Shown here: positions 62,052 through 64,000 of the stretch, one piece after another
Layout of the letters: each line of letters starts with the position of its first letter
Position numbering within the stretch: position 1 is the stretch's first letter
The notes under the pieces: model-generated
Databases searched by the model: none
Told to the model about the DNA's origin: nothing
The model's input: only the letters and a program-made list of their open reading frames with translations
Program-made: the position numbers and the translations under genes
NCBI RefSeq assembly: GCF_007197885.1
Contig: NZ_VKKG01000002.1
Span: 558,001-622,000 of the forward strand
Direction: 5' to 3'
Source: Tessaracoccus rhinocerotis
Lineage (GTDB): Bacteria > Actinomycetota > Actinomycetes > Propionibacteriales > Propionibacteriaceae
Length of the DNA: 64,000 nucleotides

Positions 62052-62702
62052 ATGCAGCCAGCCGCCATCATCTTCGACCTCGACGGCACCCTGATTGACA
62101 CGGAGGCCGAGTGGGACGAGGTGCGGCGGGGACTCGCTGCCGACGCCGGCCTGCCCTGGCCCGACGGCAGCACGCAGGCGATGATGGGGATGTCCACCCC
62201 GGAGTGGGCGCTGCACCTGGTGGAGGTGGTGGGCCTGCCGATGACGCCGGAGGACGCCGCCCGCCTCACGATCGAGCACATGGCGCGTCGGCACGAGACC
62301 GACCTGAAGGTGCTGCCGGGCGCGGTGGCCGCCGTCCGCCTGCTCGCGCAGGAGTACCCCATGGCGGTGGCGAGCTCGTCCCCGCGGCTCCTGATCGAGT
62401 CCGCGGTGCATGCGCTCGGCCTCGACGACGCCTTCCCCGTGCGGGTCTCGACGGAGGAGGTGGCCGCGGGCAAGCCGGCCCCCGACGGCTTCCTGCGGGC
62501 GGCCGAACTCCTCGGCGTCGACCCCACGAGGTGCGTCGCGTTCGAGGACTCGACCAACGGCATCAAGTCGGCGCTGAACGCGGGCATGAAGGTGATCGTG
62601 GTGCCGCCCCACTTCCACCGGCCGGCGGACGAGCTGCTCGCTCAGACCCGGGTGCTGGACTCGCTGGAGGACCTGACGCTGGACGTCATCGCCGAACTCT
62701 GA
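62052..62702 (+). CDS. HAD-superfamily hydrolase
   Basis: A 216-residue phosphatase of the beta-phosphoglucomutase-like/CbbY group, substrate unknown. Motif I IIFDLDGTLIDTEAEW (nucleophile Asp near residue 10), motif II SSSPRLLIESA, Lys in VAAGKPAPDGFLRAAELLG and motif IV CVAFEDSTNGIKSALNAGMKVI. The helical cap lies at about 18-80. ATG with GGAGGAAAAC. It is divergent from the cobalamin operon. Its last 61 bases overlap the convergent membrane-protein gene. Confidence 0.9.
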   Translation: MQPAAIIFDLDGTLIDTEAEWDEVRRGLAADAGLPWPDGSTQAMMGMSTPEWALHLVEVVGLPMTPEDAARLTIEHMARRHETDLKVLPGAVAAVRLLAQEYPMAVASSSPRLLIESAVHALGLDDAFPVRVSTEEVAAGKPAPDGFLRAAELLGVDPTRCVAFEDSTNGIKSALNAGMKVIVVPPHFHRPADELLAQTRVLDSLEDLTLDVIAEL

Positions 62703-64000
62703 GGAGTCTCGTCGCGCCGCGGGTCCACCGCGGCCACGAACAGCGCAACCAGCACCGCCGTGAAGTACAGCGGGTAGGCGAACACGTCGTCGCCCAGTTC
62801 CTCCCACGGCGAGATGTCGAAGAACCCGGTGGCGTCCCGGGTCAGTGCCGAGAACATCACCACGGTGGTCACGAACAAGATGTTGGCCAGGTACAGCAGG
62901 ACGCGCGTGCCCTGCGGGAAGCTCCTGGAGTCGCCATGGGTGAACTCCCCGTCGGTGAGCACCCGCCACGTGACACCGAACAGGATCGCGGCCAGGGCCG
63001 AGAACCCGATCACCGCTGCCAGGGGGTTCTCCAGGACGTGTCGGAAGTCGTGGAGGGTCAGGATGGCCGCGGCCGCCAGCAGGGCGGCGAGACGGCGCTG
63101 GTTCGCGCCCCGGGCCGCGACGACGGCCACGGTCGCCAGCAGCGCCAGCTGCAGCCACAGCCCGAGTGCTTCGCCGGAGAACCCGAGCGGCGCCTCGGGA
63201 CTCAGTGTCGTGAGCAGGAAGACGACCTGCGGTCCCATGAAGCTGGCCACCAGAACCGCGCCCAACCACTTGCCCCGCCCTGCCAGGCGCCATGCCGGGA
63301 GCAGGCAGAGTGCCCCGGCCACGAGGCGGCTGACGCTGGGAGCAAGGGCCTGGTTCGGGATTTCGGCCAGGTCCCAAAGCCAGTGCGGGCCCTCCACCTC
63401 GAGCTTCAGCAACAGGGCCTGGACACCGAGGAGGGACTGCGGCAGGACCATCCAGAGGGTGGCCAGGGCCGCCAACAGGTAGGAGACGCCACCGAAGCTG
63501 TCCGCGAGGGCACCGGTCTCGGCGCGCTCACGGTCCGGGACCTTGCGGGCCCGCACCACGAACGGCGCCGCAAGTGCCGCTGCGAGGGCCAGTGCCAGCA
63601 GTGTCCCGAACAGGTCCGGCAGCCACAGGTCGGTCGTGGTGCCGGCGAAGTCCATGACGCTCACCCAGCACCGCCACAGCACCAGGACGCCGATGAGGGC
63701 CTGCATCCCCAGCGGCCCGAGTCGTCGGGAGGCGACGGTGCCGACCGCCTCGCCGCTGGTCACCGCCACCTGGGTCAGCGCGGTACCGGCGGCCAGCAGC
63801 GCCGGGACCGCGAGCATCCAGACGAACTGCATCTGGGTGGTCAGGACCATCCCTCGCGTCTCGAAGCCGAGCCGCAGCGCCTCGTCGGCGTCGACCATGC
63901 CCAGCTGGGTGCAGCAGAACACGAGGACCGCCACCACCAGGACCTCGACGGTGCTGAAGCGGCGCCCGATCCGCACCAGGTGGAACACGACCAGGGCGAG
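62642..64000 (-). CDS. Polytopic membrane protein, 5'-truncated
   Basis: A large integral membrane protein with at least 11 hydrophobic helices in the 452 residues visible. The frame stays open through the last base of the window (…LALVVFHLVRIGRRF), so the true start lies outside. No catalytic motif or family was recognised. Helices alternate with short charged loops (RARKVPDRERAE, GANQRRLAA), and the C-terminus is Ser-rich and cytoplasmic-looking. It could be a transporter or sensor-like protein. The last 61 bases are shared with the HAD gene on the other strand. Confidence 0.6.
   Translation of the reverse strand, partial: LALVVFHLVRIGRRFSTVEVLVVAVLVFCCTQLGMVDADEALRLGFETRGMVLTTQMQFVWMLAVPALLAAGTALTQVAVTSGEAVGTVASRRLGPLGMQALIGVLVLWRCWVSVMDFAGTTTDLWLPDLFGTLLALALAAALAAPFVVRARKVPDRERAETGALADSFGGVSYLLAALATLWMVLPQSLLGVQALLLKLEVEGPHWLWDLAEIPNQALAPSVSRLVAGALCLLPAWRLAGRGKWLGAVLVASFMGPQVVFLLTTLSPEAPLGFSGEALGLWLQLALLATVAVVAARGANQRRLAALLAAAAILTLHDFRHVLENPLAAVIGFSALAAILFGVTWRVLTDGEFTHGDSRSFPQGTRVLLYLANILFVTTVVMFSALTRDATGFFDISPWEELGDDVFAYPLYFTAVLVALFVAAVDPRRDETPQSSAMTSSVRSSSESSTRV

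Overview
The window is high-GC DNA from an actinobacterium. The conserved gene order fits that phylum (rnhB, a DUF2469 gene, yraN, comM, dprA; smc, a small membrane protein, ftsY, ffh). So do the one-piece SdhC, the extended S16, many GTG starts and frequent 4-base ATGA/GTGA overlaps. A propionibacterium-like organism is plausible given the emphasis on vitamin B12 and succinate dehydrogenase, but that is inference; no rRNA or marker comparison could be made.

Layout. 1-1.4 kb: end of an amino-acid ABC transporter (two permeases). 1.4-10.5 kb: translation and RNA core (ylxR, infB, rbfA, truB, ribF, rpsO, pnp), with one GNAT gene on the other strand. 10.5-20.2 kb: a carbohydrate island between pnp and dapB. 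It has a minus-strand unit (PfkB kinase, LacI regulator, manA, mannitol-1-phosphate dehydrogenase) and a divergent plus-strand sugar ABC transporter followed by xylulokinase. A perfect 12-base palindrome lies on the -35 boxes of both divergent promoters and is the likely LacI operator. 20.2-24.6 kb: dapB, a GNAT gene, rnj, an alpha/beta hydrolase, rpmB. 24.7-37.6 kb: recG, rsmD, coaD, yceD, rpmF, rnc, mutM, a GtrA-like gene, smc, a small membrane protein, ftsY, ffh. 37.7-42.0 kb: amidohydrolase, molybdopterin oxidoreductase, S49 peptidase, zincin-like metallopeptidase. 42.2-44.2 kb: rpsP, khpA, rimM, trmD. 44.3-47.8 kb: sdhCAB. 48-53.3 kb: rplS, lepB, rnhB, DUF2469 gene, yraN, comM, dprA.

53.3-62.0 kb is the most unusual part: a minus-strand cobalamin locus with two cobalamin riboswitches. 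The first precedes two secreted or anchored DUF4430 (transcobalamin C-terminal-like) proteins and a complete ECF importer (EcfT, a fused double ATPase, an S component). The second precedes two secreted proteins with an alpha/alpha-toroid domain. One of these combines DUF4430 with the toroid, the same two folds that make up mammalian intrinsic factor and transcobalamin, but in the opposite order. The locus reads as a B12-repressed capture-and-import system in which surface proteins pass cobalamin to an ECF transporter. The window ends with a HAD phosphatase and a truncated polytopic membrane protein.

A second pattern is that at least ten genes have a TANNNT -10 hexamer exactly 6-7 bases before the start codon, the arrangement expected for leaderless transcripts. 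The ribosomal-protein genes rpsO, rpmB, rpsP and rplS instead have leaders of roughly 75-140 bases. No tRNA, rRNA, CRISPR array or insertion sequence was recognised.
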